Shown here piece by piece: positions 8,585 through 17,408 of a DNA stretch of 64,000 nucleotides (the first letter of the stretch is position 1; each line of letters opens with the position of its first letter). A model generated the notes under the pieces. That model saw nothing but the letters and a program-made list of their open reading frames with translations, ran no database searches and was not told where the DNA came from. Position numbers and translations under genes: made by a program. This DNA is from Natrinema hispanicum (GTDB lineage Archaea; Halobacteriota; Halobacteria; Halobacteriales; Natrialbaceae): assembly GCF_004217335.1 (NCBI RefSeq), contig NZ_SHMP01000009.1, forward strand, positions 1-64,000, given 5' to 3'.

Positions 8585-8651
8585 GCGCGTTCTATTCAGC
8601 ACGGCCCCGAGAACCTATCACCGCTTGAGGGTTTCAACAAGGCCAGGTCAC

Positions 8652-8924
8652 TCAGATACCAGACACCGTAGAGAGAATGGTTCCAAGAAGAATTACACAG
8701 GCAGCACCAACTACCGCAAAGAGGGCGGTTGCGGAGATATTAAACTCCTCAGGATCGGTTCGCAGTGATTCGTAGCCAGCAGTGACAATCATCCCACTTC
8801 CACCGATTGCCAGAAGCAGTACCGGAATACTGTGGTCTCCATCAATGAGCGATCGCACTGCTGGGAATCCAAGCGAAAACCCAATTACTGCAAGAGCGCC
8901 GTTATAGATATACAGCCGTTCCAT
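8652..8924 (-). CDS. small membrane protein
   Basis: 90 residues with three hydrophobic segments (about 9-26, 33-50 and 68-88). The stop codon begins on the last base of the outer target duplication, so the composite IS inserted immediately after this gene without changing its product. Family not recognised. Confidence 0.6.
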   Translation of the reverse strand: MERLYIYNGALAVIGFSLGFPAVRSLIDGDHSIPVLLLAIGGSGMIVTAGYESLRTDPEEFNISATALFAVVGAACVILLGTILSTVSGI

Positions 8925-9115
8925 AGGCGCTGTGTCAAGACTTGCTCACTAATAGCTGAGGGAATCGTGCTCTTCCGCACCATTCGCACGTGCAGTGAGC
9001 ATGTCTGAGCCGGCCGTCAAACGCTGTCTTCAAGCATCCTGGCCTGCCTAAATATAGCGAAGGTCCCTACCCGCACCTTCGCTTTTGCAAACCGGGAGAG
9101 CATCAATTAGCTTGC

Positions 9116-9607
9116 CTAATAGCGGTTCAATGTTGACACGCTACCGCCAACTACGAAGAGCAGTCCGATACCAACAACCAGAAGCGGCGCGTTCGAGGAT
9201 TGATGCTTTAGATAGGCATCGTCAGGGTCGCTTGGAGGGACGTATGCGGTGACTGTGTCACCGGTCTCATACCCACCTAGAACCGACCGAGCCTCCGATT
9301 CCGTGTCGTATGTCGGTGAGATGGTTGTCGGAAACACGTTTGTGCTCGTGTACGATGTCCCATCGTATTCGTAGGTGAACCGGACCGTCGGCCGGTAGTC
9401 GACTCCAGAACTACTTCCACCTGTGTCAGTGTCAACGCCCTTTGTAGTAAGTTCAGCAGTGACCTCTTCCGCGTTCGTGAGTGCCTCAGACTGCTGGACG
9501 TAATCGTATGCGCCATATCCAGTCGCCAAAAGCCCGATGAGAAGCATGATCACTGCCCCACGAAGGGTGTCTGGACCATTGAAAGAGAACTCTGAGTCAT
9601 CAGCCAT
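9116..9607 (-). CDS. DUF3592 membrane protein
   Basis: 163 residues: an N-terminal transmembrane segment (about 16-36), an extracellular beta-rich part with the DUF3592 pattern (RPTVRFTYEYDGTSYTSTNVFP, then GDTVTAYVPPSDPDDAYL), and a C-terminal transmembrane segment (about 142-160). Function of the family is unknown. It is probably a single gene; an AT-rich stretch without genes lies upstream (9608-9839). Confidence 0.8.
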   Translation of the reverse strand: MADDSEFSFNGPDTLRGAVIMLLIGLLATGYGAYDYVQQSEALTNAEEVTAELTTKGVDTDTGGSSSGVDYRPTVRFTYEYDGTSYTSTNVFPTTISPTYDTESEARSVLGGYETGDTVTAYVPPSDPDDAYLKHQSSNAPLLVVGIGLLFVVGGSVSTLNRY

Positions 9608-9839
9608 TCAGCACACCTCCCAAGAGAGCGGCGAGTAACCACACCTGCGCTGAGTTCGTGACCAGTTAGACCGTATACCGGGGAACATATGAGAGTCTCC
9701 GGAGTCCTGTTTGTTTACTTCTTATCATGTAATGTTTTGCTGCATTGAGTGCTACTTGTGGTCGGGCAAAATAGTCATGAGGAAGAGCTCAATAGTTGTT
9801 TTACTATTACTTCTTCTTTATCACCCTTTGAATTGAGAG

Positions 9840-10514
9840 CTAAGCGCTCGCGGCTACCCGATGGAACGGGCGGAAAATCCGACGTGGGATCCACATGAGG
9901 AACTCAACAATAGGAGTCACCTTCCCCCATCGGGGTGGCTTCGCATGATATTGGTCTCCGATCTCCTCAACACGACCTTTACTTTTTAGATACCCAAGAG
10001 CACTTTCGGCGCGTGATTCGGTGAGGCCACGTGCGGTTGCAATCTCTGCAGCGGTTTGCGGTTCAGAGGCCTCTTCCAGCGTCTGATACACAACGTTCAA
10101 CGTCTGCAGTCGGAACATCACCTCACCCGTCTCGTCATCAAGGCCAGACACGTACTCGTGTTCCGTTTCCTCTTGGCACGATTCATATCGGATGACTGTG
10201 GCACCATCGAAGATGAACCAGAGACCTGCGAGGGCCAAGAGACCCCCAACCCACGTGTCCAAGTTGGTGACCACCAAGTATGCACCTGCAGCGAAGATAG
10301 AGCCACCGTAAACTATCCATTTTGACCCCTTCGGAAGGTCGTACGATTCGTCTATGACGTCATGTAATATGAGTGTGAAAAAGATAACTGCTACGGGGGC
10401 AATTGTATGGAGAGTCGCATCGGTGAACAGCACAAAAGCGGCGAGTACGCCGATTGTCCCACCAATAATGTGGAGGACTTTGTTCTTATGGAGTGACGCG
10501 ATACGGGGGACCAT
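9840..10514 (-). CDS. membrane protein with C-terminal winged-helix domain
   Basis: 224 residues. Three to four hydrophobic segments fill residues 12-105. The C-terminal part (about 130-195) looks like a winged helix (FRLQTLNVVYQTLEEA, then AAEIATARGLTESRAESALGYLKSKG), ending in a basic amphipathic tail. This suggests a membrane-bound DNA-binding regulator, but that is inference from the fold pattern only. Confidence 0.6.
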   Translation of the reverse strand: MVPRIASLHKNKVLHIIGGTIGVLAAFVLFTDATLHTIAPVAVIFFTLILHDVIDESYDLPKGSKWIVYGGSIFAAGAYLVVTNLDTWVGGLLALAGLWFIFDGATVIRYESCQEETEHEYVSGLDDETGEVMFRLQTLNVVYQTLEEASEPQTAAEIATARGLTESRAESALGYLKSKGRVEEIGDQYHAKPPRWGKVTPIVEFLMWIPRRIFRPFHRVAASA

Positions 10515-11026
10515 ACTACATATTTAAAAATCGGGTTTGTGCATGTGAAACTTGTGGTGTGTGTGTGATGCGTGAGCACGAATACCGACCACTGGAGTCA
10601 GCCGAACCTGTGGCGAATAAAAGACAGTAGCTACGATACTCACCTCATCTGTACTTATCTGATCAGATTTTATACATAGTCGTCGTGACGAGCCAGTTTT
10701 TCTGCGCCAGAGAGGGCGAGGCGCACACTCGTGTGGCTTGAGGCCACGAATGAGTCCAGATCGACCACCCGAGGGCGACCCGCATCGAGATCGACTGACA
10801 GACGAGTACACGAGCGACCGCGATCGTAGCTATCCTGGTGATGTTGCCCGACTAAACGGACACGAATTCGTCGCGATCGACGAGTGGCTGCCAGGCGCGG
10901 AGCCAACACCAGACGATTACGCTTATCGGGAATTGATGTCTGTGAGTGGACGGGCTGAATATAGCACTGTGTCACCAAGAGATGTTCTCCCTGATGTTTT
11001 TGACATTAACTATAGTAGTTAGCAGT
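10515..11026. other. stretch without a firm gene
   Basis: A 94-residue plus-strand frame at 10738-11022 (acidic, with HEFVAIDEWLPGAEPTPDDY) has haloarchaeal composition and could be a small gene or a remnant. I do not recognise it. The DNA just upstream of 10514 (tatttaaaaatc at 10521-10532) may hold the promoter of the preceding minus-strand gene. Confidence 0.35.
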
Positions 11027-11302
11027 ATGACAACCATGGATGGGGAAAAGAATTCAGAGTCAGAGGTACGATTCAGGAAGCGTCTCGTGAGGGTGGTTGT
11101 CTCGGTCATCGTACTGACTGGTGTGACTGTCATTCTCGGGTACGGCGGCTGGATTGTCTTGACGCTCACCGCCAAAGTCGGGGGATATGATCCGGAAACT
11201 GCTGACGGCGAGTTGCTTCGTGATCGGTTATTGGCGTGGCCCGATCGCAACAGAGAAGTTATGCGCTCGAGCGGAAGAACGAGCCTCCCATTGAAACCGT
11301 AG
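11027..11302 (+). CDS. single-span membrane protein, unknown
   Basis: 91 residues from ATG 11027: a basic N-terminus, one strong hydrophobic segment (about 24-48), then a short hydrophilic tail (GELLRDRLLAWPDRNREVM). The first gene of a likely three-gene run with 11322-11558 and 11555-11815. Function unknown. Confidence 0.5.
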   Translation: MTTMDGEKNSESEVRFRKRLVRVVVSVIVLTGVTVILGYGGWIVLTLTAKVGGYDPETADGELLRDRLLAWPDRNREVMRSSGRTSLPLKP

Positions 11303-11321
11303 CGGATCTACGGCACTCAGT

Positions 11322-11558
11322 TTGATAGCTATCGGTGAGTCAGTGGCTGCCCCGTTATCTGCTTGGCCTGTATTGAACAACGACTTTGCGCAAGCACAGA
11401 CCGAAAGTACCGTCCGAGAATTGCTACTGGATCGGACAGACGAGCTCAAGTTAGCAATAAGTACAGAGGGCGTATGTAGTAGCACTCCGGCTACTGTTCT
11501 TGGATTCCGAGAACTACAAGCTCGCTATATGTCGTCTGTCAACCTAGAAAGCGTATGA
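11322..11558 (+). CDS. short hypothetical protein (TTG start)
   Basis: 78 residues if translated from TTG at 11322. The only support is position: it lies 19 nt after the previous gene and its stop overlaps the ATG of the next gene (ATGA). Composition is plausible but no family is recognised; it may be non-coding. Confidence 0.3.
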   Translation: MIAIGESVAAPLSAWPVLNNDFAQAQTESTVRELLLDRTDELKLAISTEGVCSSTPATVLGFRELQARYMSSVNLESV

Positions 11559-11815
11559 ATACCGCCTCAGAAACCGAACTCGGGGAGAACGAATCAATCA
11601 ACCAGCAATGGATGCTCGGCTTCCTAGGTCTGCTGTCGGTGATGGGTTTCCAGGCGTTCCAGCTCGGCGAGCCGCTCTGGTTGTTCTGGTTCTCATTTGC
11701 CAGCTTCTTCTCCTTCTTCCGATACCGGTGGGAACCTCTGAAGTATCTCGGGTTGCTGGGGATCGGCGGGCTTCTCGTGGCAATCCTCGGCGTGTTCGGC
11801 GTCTTCACAGTATGA
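11555..11815 (+). CDS. small aromatic-rich membrane protein (DUF3796-like)
   Basis: 86 residues with two hydrophobic segments (about 20-55, Phe/Trp-rich, and 63-84). The pattern GFLGLLSVMGFQAF followed by SFASFFSFFRYRW resembles DUF3796-type small membrane proteins. Those often neighbour helix-turn-helix genes, but none follows here. Confidence 0.6.
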   Translation: MNTASETELGENESINQQWMLGFLGLLSVMGFQAFQLGEPLWLFWFSFASFFSFFRYRWEPLKYLGLLGIGGLLVAILGVFGVFTV

Positions 11816-11900
11816 ATTGAAGACACTTCACCAAGATGCAAGGCAGATACCCCGAGGTTGTTCGGAAACCTTCATCTTCCGTGATCACGAGAATCCCCGA

Positions 11901-12009
11901 TTCTATAGGGATCAGCGTGGATATTCGGAGGTTCTCACGAGAAAAACAGCTCACTGGAAAAACCGCACGACGAGAGAAACTATGAACTAGTCTGCTGATC
12001 CCTATAGAA
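11901..12009. mobile_element. MITE-like element with perfect 16-bp inverted repeats
   Basis: ttctatagggatcagc at 11901-11916 is the exact complement of 11994-12009. The 77 bases between them code for nothing. The size and perfect ends suggest a non-autonomous element. A clear target duplication is not visible (gatcacg appears on both sides but not adjacent), so a paired-end regulatory structure is the alternative. Confidence 0.5.
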
Positions 12010-12351
12010 CAGATCACGCATCGAACGGCATAACCAAAGTGAGCTGTACCTATAGCTCTCACAGATTGACCGCTGTCAAGCGAATCGTCACGAGTCTGGA
12101 GGCCGAGTACGGTTCTTCATCGACGCGCCAGCACCGACGAATATCAATCCGAGCGCGCCCAAGGCGTATACGAGCGTGTCGACTTACCATCAACAGCGAA
12201 AGCTGCGTTCGAGTTACTCCCGCGACGTCTGAAGACTATTAGATCAAGAAGTGTTCTGATCGTCGTGCGAGATACAGGGTGCGAGTCTTATATGACGGAG
12301 CCATGTAGACGTGGTCCGGATCAATCTAATGCGGTTCACCGACACCCTTGT
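12010..12351. other. non-coding stretch
   Basis: Several short frames overlap here, none with a recognisable family or start signal. It probably holds degenerate gene remnants next to the MITE-like element. Confidence 0.4.
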
Positions 12352-12981
12352 TCAACGGCCCTGCCCCGACGGACCGGGCGTGTCGGCGGTCCGTTCGCCG
12401 GCTTCGGTCTCGGCGGTGAACTCGAATTCGAATTGTCCGTCAAGGACGTGTGTATGGTCGGTCAGCCCCGTCTCGGTGAGTTCGACGGTGCTCTCAACGA
12501 CGAGTCGAGGGGCTGACTCCGGCCATTTGGTGACTGGAAAATCAATAAATACAGTCTCATCGGCGAGTTCGCCGAACCGGTGGACTTCGACGACTGCAGC
12601 CGTCCCCTCTCGGAACAGTGACACAGATGGATGGGGTTTGTGGTCACCGATAAATGGGCCCTGGAGCGAGAGCTGTGGCGGGGTGCCGTCACCGCCCAGT
12701 GCCACAAACCGCTGTGTGAGCGACTGCAGTTCGGTATCCTCGAGATGTGAAATCGACGTGCGGAAATGGTACGGCAAAGGGGCAAACCTGGGGTCAATGC
12801 CCACGGTAGCGAGATCAGTGCCACCCTCTCGAAATTCGAGATATTTCGCATCATCCCGTGGATTGTCGTCGGTCTTTACCGTTGGATCCGTGTGTTCGGT
12901 CCGTGATTCGACAGCACTACACCCCGCAGCGGCGGTGGAGGTGGCGGTCAGGGCGGACGCGAGGAATGCACGACGGCGCAT
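12352..12981 (-). CDS. Tat-exported lipoprotein of unknown function
   Basis: 209 residues from ATG 12981. The N-terminus MRRRAFLASALTATSTAAAGC is a twin-arginine signal ending in a lipobox cysteine at residue 21. The mature part is beta-rich with no recognised domain. The frame is open further upstream to 13236, but the extra N-terminus runs through hairpin DNA and the signal peptide fixes the start. A TATA-like box lies about 30 nt before the start. Confidence 0.72.
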   Translation of the reverse strand: MRRRAFLASALTATSTAAAGCSAVESRTEHTDPTVKTDDNPRDDAKYLEFREGGTDLATVGIDPRFAPLPYHFRTSISHLEDTELQSLTQRFVALGGDGTPPQLSLQGPFIGDHKPHPSVSLFREGTAAVVEVHRFGELADETVFIDFPVTKWPESAPRLVVESTVELTETGLTDHTHVLDGQFEFEFTAETEAGERTADTPGPSGQGR

Positions 12982-13003
12982 AGATGTCGATTTTGCTGGC
13001 AGC

Positions 13004-13018
13004 ACCAAAAATATTAAG
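13004..13018 (-). promoter_or_regulatory. TATA-like promoter of the lipoprotein gene
   Basis: On the minus strand this reads cttaatatttttggt, centred about 31 nt before the ATG at 12981. It fits an archaeal TATA box giving a nearly leaderless transcript. Confidence 0.45.
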
Positions 13019-13147
13019 AATCTGTCACTACACTCCGAAATTGAGAGCTCTCTTTTGATACGGCAACGCCTGATATGCGCTGAATACACGCTTGTATCTC
13101 GCCAGGGTCTCCTAACAGAAGACGGAGAGCCATCTTTCTTCAAGGAG

Positions 13148-13225
13148 AGAATCCCGGCGTTTACGCCGTCATCAGAAATCTTCGATTTCTGATTGCCCGT
13201 CAGACGTAGTCTGACGACCGGGCGT
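13148..13225. repeat. hairpin cluster related to TnpB element ends
   Basis: Two perfect hairpins with three-base loops: ATCAGAAATC-TTC-GATTTCTGAT (13171-13193) and CGTCAGAC-GTA-GTCTGACG (13199-13217). They are preceded by cggcgtttacgccg (13155-13168). The second resembles the hairpin at the tnpB stop (2959-2977; both GTCAGAC-nnn-GTCTGAC), and both loci continue with tctgacaacg. It is probably a TnpB-element remnant. Confidence 0.5.
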
Positions 13226-13264
13226 GAATCTGACAACGCTTACACAGTCCCCGTTCGGTAGCAA

Positions 13265-13609
13265 TACAGGTATTTAAGTTCAGTCGAGGTGTAGTATGAC
13301 ATACACCGAGGCGGCACGTCCGCCCACCTAATCGGACAATATCGGGACTCCGAGACCCAGAACGTTCGAGACTCCCATCTCGAACCGCTGTGGTGTCTCG
13401 GTCACCAAGATAACTCCGAGTCCCCGTGCCGGGGATAGGAGTAACGGCGGTGTGGCCCCGCCATCGGCCCGTCATACCGACGAGTCGTAAACCAGCAAAT
13501 ATCCCAACCCAGCGGTGCGGTGCCGTGGGAAGCCTCGCCGTCGTCGGGCGTAGCCCGACTGCCCGAGGGATCTTCGATCCCTCTCCGTTTACGGCGAGGA
13601 GGAGGTCAC
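13265..13609 (+). mobile_element. TnpB-less IS200/IS605-type MITE
   Basis: The right end (13533-13609) has an 8-bp outer stem CCTCGCCG/CGGCGAGG that encloses two perfect hairpins, GTCGGGC-GTA-GCCCGAC (13543-13559) and GAGGGATC-TTC-GATCCCTC (13565-13583). It ends in gaggaggaggtcac, as haloarchaeal IS1341 right ends do. The left part (tatttaagttcagtcgagg, about 13270) resembles left ends of such elements. No tnpB lies between. The left boundary is approximate. Confidence 0.6.
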
Positions 13610-13855
13610 CTTTGCTGAACTCACAGCGCGAGAGCGGCACGAACTGATGGGTGAATAGCGGAGTCCGTGACCGTTCACTACAGGGACAGATAGTTGATCG
13701 AGAACCTAGAGATTGTCAGCAATCTGATACCTACCATCATATCATGAAATTATTCTCGAGTATCGTCATTGTATTATATCGAACGCTGGTGTGCAAGCGT
13801 CTGAGTCGGTCACAACTGCTGCTGTGGGCCACTCAGAGAGGCATGAGCCATACCC

Positions 13856-15538
13856 ATGAGCAACCAGCCCCACCACACGACACCAGTATCGGAGTCCGAC
13901 CCGCTGCGAGCAACGCGCTGGACCGCGCTGAGCGGGACGAATACTCGCCAGAGAAACCAGCATTCAGACAAGACAGCTGATGGAGGACACCAGTTCAGCA
14001 CCCGAACGCTGACACGCCGCGAGGCCCTCCAGAGAGGGGGAATCATCGCAGGCGGACTCACACTTGGTGGATCGACGGCAACGCAGACAGTCGCTGCCGA
14101 CCAAGAGTCCGAAGCGAGCCAGGGCAACGACACGGATAACAGCGTGGCAGCGATTGCAGAAGCGGCGTACCGCTACGGGCTCCAGCAGTCCCTCTTCTAC
14201 GTGACGCGCTTTAATTACACGCAGAAGGAAGACAGCGACGTCTTCGTAGGCATCAATCGGTTGTACTATCCTAACGAGGGCCGACCGATAACGGCCGACT
14301 TCACGGCTATCGTCACTCCGAACAACACCACTCTGTACGGAATGGGCTTCCTCGACCTGCAGGACGACCCCATCGTCATCGAGATGCCCGAGGTTACCGA
14401 CCGCTACTTCTCGCTACAGTTGATGAACCAGTACGGAATCTTCCCTCTCTACGCCGGGAATCAGTTCAACGGCACCGACGCGCGGTCGTACCTGATTCTG
14501 CCGGACGACTACGAGGGCGAGATCCCGGGCGACTTTGCCGCGACCGACGTTGTCCAAGCAGGGACGAAGACTCTATTCACCCTCGTCCGGTACGCGTTGC
14601 GCAACCCCACGGACGAATCCGAAATCGCGTACGTTAACGACTTACAGGAGCAGACGACCGTCACCCCGCTCAGCGAGTGGCTTGCCAACGACCGCTCGGG
14701 CGTGCCACGGGCGGAACAGTCAGTCGTCCCCGGCGACTACGAGACAGTCCCGCGAATGGCAGAGCTCACAGAGCAGCAGGTCGAAAACCAGACCCCAGCG
14801 GACTTCTTTACCCTCCTCAGCCTCGTCCTGAACGACCCGAGCATGTCACTCATCGACGACTCCCGAAAAGAGGCTGCGATGCTCGAGCGGTTGGAACAGA
14901 TCGGAATCGGCCCGGGACTGGAATTCGACTGGTCCGCCCTCGAGACCGACGTACAGGAGGCCCTGACCAGCGGATTCGAGAGCGGGTTCGAGCGCGTCAG
15001 AGCCACCGTCGTGGAGGGCAACAGCGACGTTGTAGTAGACATGAATGGCTGGAACATCGTTCAGAACACGGCGGACTTCAGAACCGACTGGTTGACCCGG
15101 GCCGTCATGGCCGACTTCGGCTGGGCGGGCCCCGACTCGCCCGCGTCTCACGTCGCTGGGTTTAAATTTACCGACGCGAACGGCGAGCAACTGGACGGGT
15201 CGAAGCGGTACACCATCACGTTCGACCTCGACAACCTTCCGCCGGTCACCGAGTTCTGGGAAATCCCGATCTACGACGCGCAGGGCTACTTCGTCGAGAA
15301 CGAACTCGACCGCTACAGCATCAACAGCTACATGCTCGAGGAAGGACTGTTGCATACCGAAGGAAACGAACTCGTCATCTACGTCCAACACGAGAAGCCA
15401 GACGATCCTGAGCAGGCGACGAACTGGCTGCCGGCCCCCGAAGGGGGTATGCGCTTCGCGGCCCGATTCTATGGTCCCCACTGGTCGCTGGTCGATGGGT
15501 CATACGACATGCCCGAAGTCATCCCTGCGGCGGAGTGA
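13856..15538 (+). CDS. DUF1254/DUF1214 domain secreted protein
   Basis: 560 residues. A long N-terminus precedes a twin-arginine signal (TRREALQRGG then a hydrophobic run, about 53-82). The DUF1254 part (about 95-230) contains TPNNTTLYGMGFLDL and EMPEVTDRYFSLQLMNQYG; the DUF1214 part (about 440-550) has RYTITFDLDNLPPVTEFWE and ends with the conserved FYGP-W block. These envelope proteins are of unknown function. The true start may be nearer the Tat motif. A monocistronic gene. Confidence 0.85.
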   Translation: MSNQPHHTTPVSESDPLRATRWTALSGTNTRQRNQHSDKTADGGHQFSTRTLTRREALQRGGIIAGGLTLGGSTATQTVAADQESEASQGNDTDNSVAAIAEAAYRYGLQQSLFYVTRFNYTQKEDSDVFVGINRLYYPNEGRPITADFTAIVTPNNTTLYGMGFLDLQDDPIVIEMPEVTDRYFSLQLMNQYGIFPLYAGNQFNGTDARSYLILPDDYEGEIPGDFAATDVVQAGTKTLFTLVRYALRNPTDESEIAYVNDLQEQTTVTPLSEWLANDRSGVPRAEQSVVPGDYETVPRMAELTEQQVENQTPADFFTLLSLVLNDPSMSLIDDSRKEAAMLERLEQIGIGPGLEFDWSALETDVQEALTSGFESGFERVRATVVEGNSDVVVDMNGWNIVQNTADFRTDWLTRAVMADFGWAGPDSPASHVAGFKFTDANGEQLDGSKRYTITFDLDNLPPVTEFWEIPIYDAQGYFVENELDRYSINSYMLEEGLLHTEGNELVIYVQHEKPDDPEQATNWLPAPEGGMRFAARFYGPHWSLVDGSYDMPEVIPAAE

Positions 15539-15706
15539 CGACCTCTACCTTCATATTCAACTAGGCAGTTGCCCCGCTGCATCCCTTCTCTGTATCTTGC
15601 ACGCGCTTTCTGCCAGCTACTGGATAGATTGAGCGAGGCGTGCAAGATACACAGCGCGAAGGGACTGTGTATCAGTTCTTTGTGACATCATCATGTGGTT
15701 TGCTGT

Positions 15707-15895
15707 ATGGATTCGCAGGTGCTCAAAAAATCAGTTATTGCAGGAGCTATTTCACTTGCAATTACATTGGTTGTAACCTATATTACGTCACTAATCTGGC
15801 CGACACCGTGGGAACTGTTCCTTGCTGTCGGATTGGCCTCATTCTTTTCAGCGTTTGGTAGCGCGTATGGTGCACACATAGAATATCGTGATTGA
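15707..15895 (+). CDS. small two-span membrane protein
   Basis: 62 residues from ATG 15707 (MDSQVLKKSVIAG). Two hydrophobic segments (about 8-28 and 33-52). A start at 15695 is possible but MDSQ gives a better N-terminus. Function unknown. Confidence 0.55.
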   Translation: MDSQVLKKSVIAGAISLAITLVVTYITSLIWPTPWELFLAVGLASFFSAFGSAYGAHIEYRD

Positions 15896-16560
15896 TAGCT
15901 GAGGGGATAGCACACGTTGTGGATACCCGACGGTCCTATGAGTGTAAATATACTAATAAAAACATTCTATTCAGCGTGCAGTTTCTGGCATCTCTCAGAT
16001 AGATTGATCATCTACCTGTCACTAACTTCACCTGTACGTATCATTCGTACGGTGTCCAATATGGCAGACATGCGAACAGTTCATGAGGATAAAACGTCTC
16101 GAGCGGGGTGAGCCTAATAACATGGATGGGGCCGCAGACGTCTGTGACCTGGCATAGAGAGTCGATATAGCCGTACTTAGATGCCAGACTGCCCTGTCCG
16201 AGGAGTTGTTTGTGCGCCGGAATAGGCACCGGTGGAATTGGTGTCAACCCGTAGCCAAATCCAATTCGTCCACCGAAACGAGTTTACAGCAGAACAGGAT
16301 TTAACCAATCGCATCGCACAGGTCTACCGCCATCCGACAGATATCCGGAACGCGTTCGCCGAGACTTCTCGACCGGTTTGAGCAGATCAGTTCGACCGCC
16401 TAGAAGATCATCGATGTCGTCAGCGAGGTGACTGACGATGAGGATCGACCGCTCCTGCTCGAGATCAGCAACGAACTCGACAAAGAGTGTATTGATTCGG
16501 TGACTACACCAGGGTTCGGATGTCACCAGCAGACTGCCGTTCAGTAGGTCCGTGAGTTAG
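15896..16560. other. intergenic stretch with weak remnants
   Basis: No firm gene in 665 bases. A minus-strand frame (16284-16526) includes INTLFVEFVADLEQERSILIVSHLADDIDDLLGG, which is coding-like and may be the end of a decayed gene. The part before 16110 is AT-rich and non-coding. Confidence 0.35.
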
Positions 16561-17250
16561 TTACTGGTCGCGGGTGACGAACCACCAGTCGTAGTAGTTG
16601 AGTTCGTCGTCGTCAGCAGCCTCGGCTTTTCGGTCCTGAGCGTCCGCCTCGGTACCCGGCGGCGACAGGAGGACCTGATCACCGAACTTCTCGTTGTTTG
16701 GCCAGTCAGCGGGAGCAGCGACACCGTCGTCGTCGCTCTTCTGGAGTGCACGCAGCGAGCGGAGGACTTCGTCGATGTTGCGGCCGATCTCCATTGGGTA
16801 GGTCAGGCGCAGCCGAACTGCTCCCTCCGGATCGATAACGAAGACGGTGCGGACGGTTGCCGTTCCTGCACCGGGGTGGAGCATGCCAAGTTGCTGGGCA
16901 ACCGCTCCCTGATCGTCGGCGATGATCGGGAACTGAATGTCGACGTCGAGGTTCTCGGCGATCCACTCCGTCCACTTGATGTGTGAGTGGACGCGGTCGA
17001 CCGACAGCCCGAGCAGTTCGGCGTTCAGCTCCTCGAACTCCTCGCGGCGCTGCTCGAAGGCGACGAACTCCGAGGTACAGACAGGCGTAAAGTCACCCGG
17101 GTGACTGAACAGGACGAGCCACTTGCCCTCGTAGTCGTCGGGCAGCGAGCGCTCACCCATGCTTGTCTCAACGGTCAGTTCGGGGAACGTATCGCCAATG
17201 CCAGGTACGTCAGTCGCCGCTTCGTCAATTTGGTCTGCTTGTTTCGTCAT
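16561..17250 (-). CDS. peroxiredoxin (1-Cys, Prx6-type)
   Basis: 229 residues. It reduces hydrogen peroxide and organic peroxides in the cytoplasm. The peroxidatic cysteine is C58 in PGDFTPVCTSEF. The C-terminal arm (about 170-229), with GDQVLLSPPGT and YYDWWF, is the long extension of archaeal Prx6-type enzymes. No other cysteine is visible, so the reductant must be external. The length fits the family. The start is well placed after an AT-rich region (17290-17320). Confidence 0.92.
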   Translation of the reverse strand: MTKQADQIDEAATDVPGIGDTFPELTVETSMGERSLPDDYEGKWLVLFSHPGDFTPVCTSEFVAFEQRREEFEELNAELLGLSVDRVHSHIKWTEWIAENLDVDIQFPIIADDQGAVAQQLGMLHPGAGTATVRTVFVIDPEGAVRLRLTYPMEIGRNIDEVLRSLRALQKSDDDGVAAPADWPNNEKFGDQVLLSPPGTEADAQDRKAEAADDDELNYYDWWFVTRDQ

Positions 17251-17408
17251 CTACAGCTTTTCTTTGGGTAGCAGGCTACTAAAGCACCTTCTTACAAACT
17301 ATATTTTTGGTTCCGACAACCCACGGCCCCGGGTATGATACATAATTTCTGGTTGTTCACTCGAACAGTCGTGGTAACGGATTAAAATTGAGTCTACTCG
17401 ATTCCAAC

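Larger units (their letters stand above)
6264..8644. mobile_element. composite, nested IS5-family unit with passenger gene
   Basis: The ends are perfect 17-bp inverted repeats (ggccttgttgaaaccct at 6264-6280 and its complement at 8628-8644), flanked by the 8-bp duplication aggtcact. Inside are a plus-strand IS5 transposase, a minus-strand gene for an 82-residue membrane protein, and a second complete IS5 element with its own duplication. A normal IS5 would close within about 60 bases of the transposase stop (7175), yet its right end lies 1.4 kb further on. The outer element has thus been split by later insertions. A 7-base repeat cagcacg at 7209-7215 and 8597-8603 may mark the first split. 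Confidence 0.8.

Noticed and set aside
12311..13192. Plus-strand open frame of 293 codons
   Set aside because: Serine-rich shadow of the minus-strand lipoprotein gene, which has a Tat signal, lipobox and TATA-like box.
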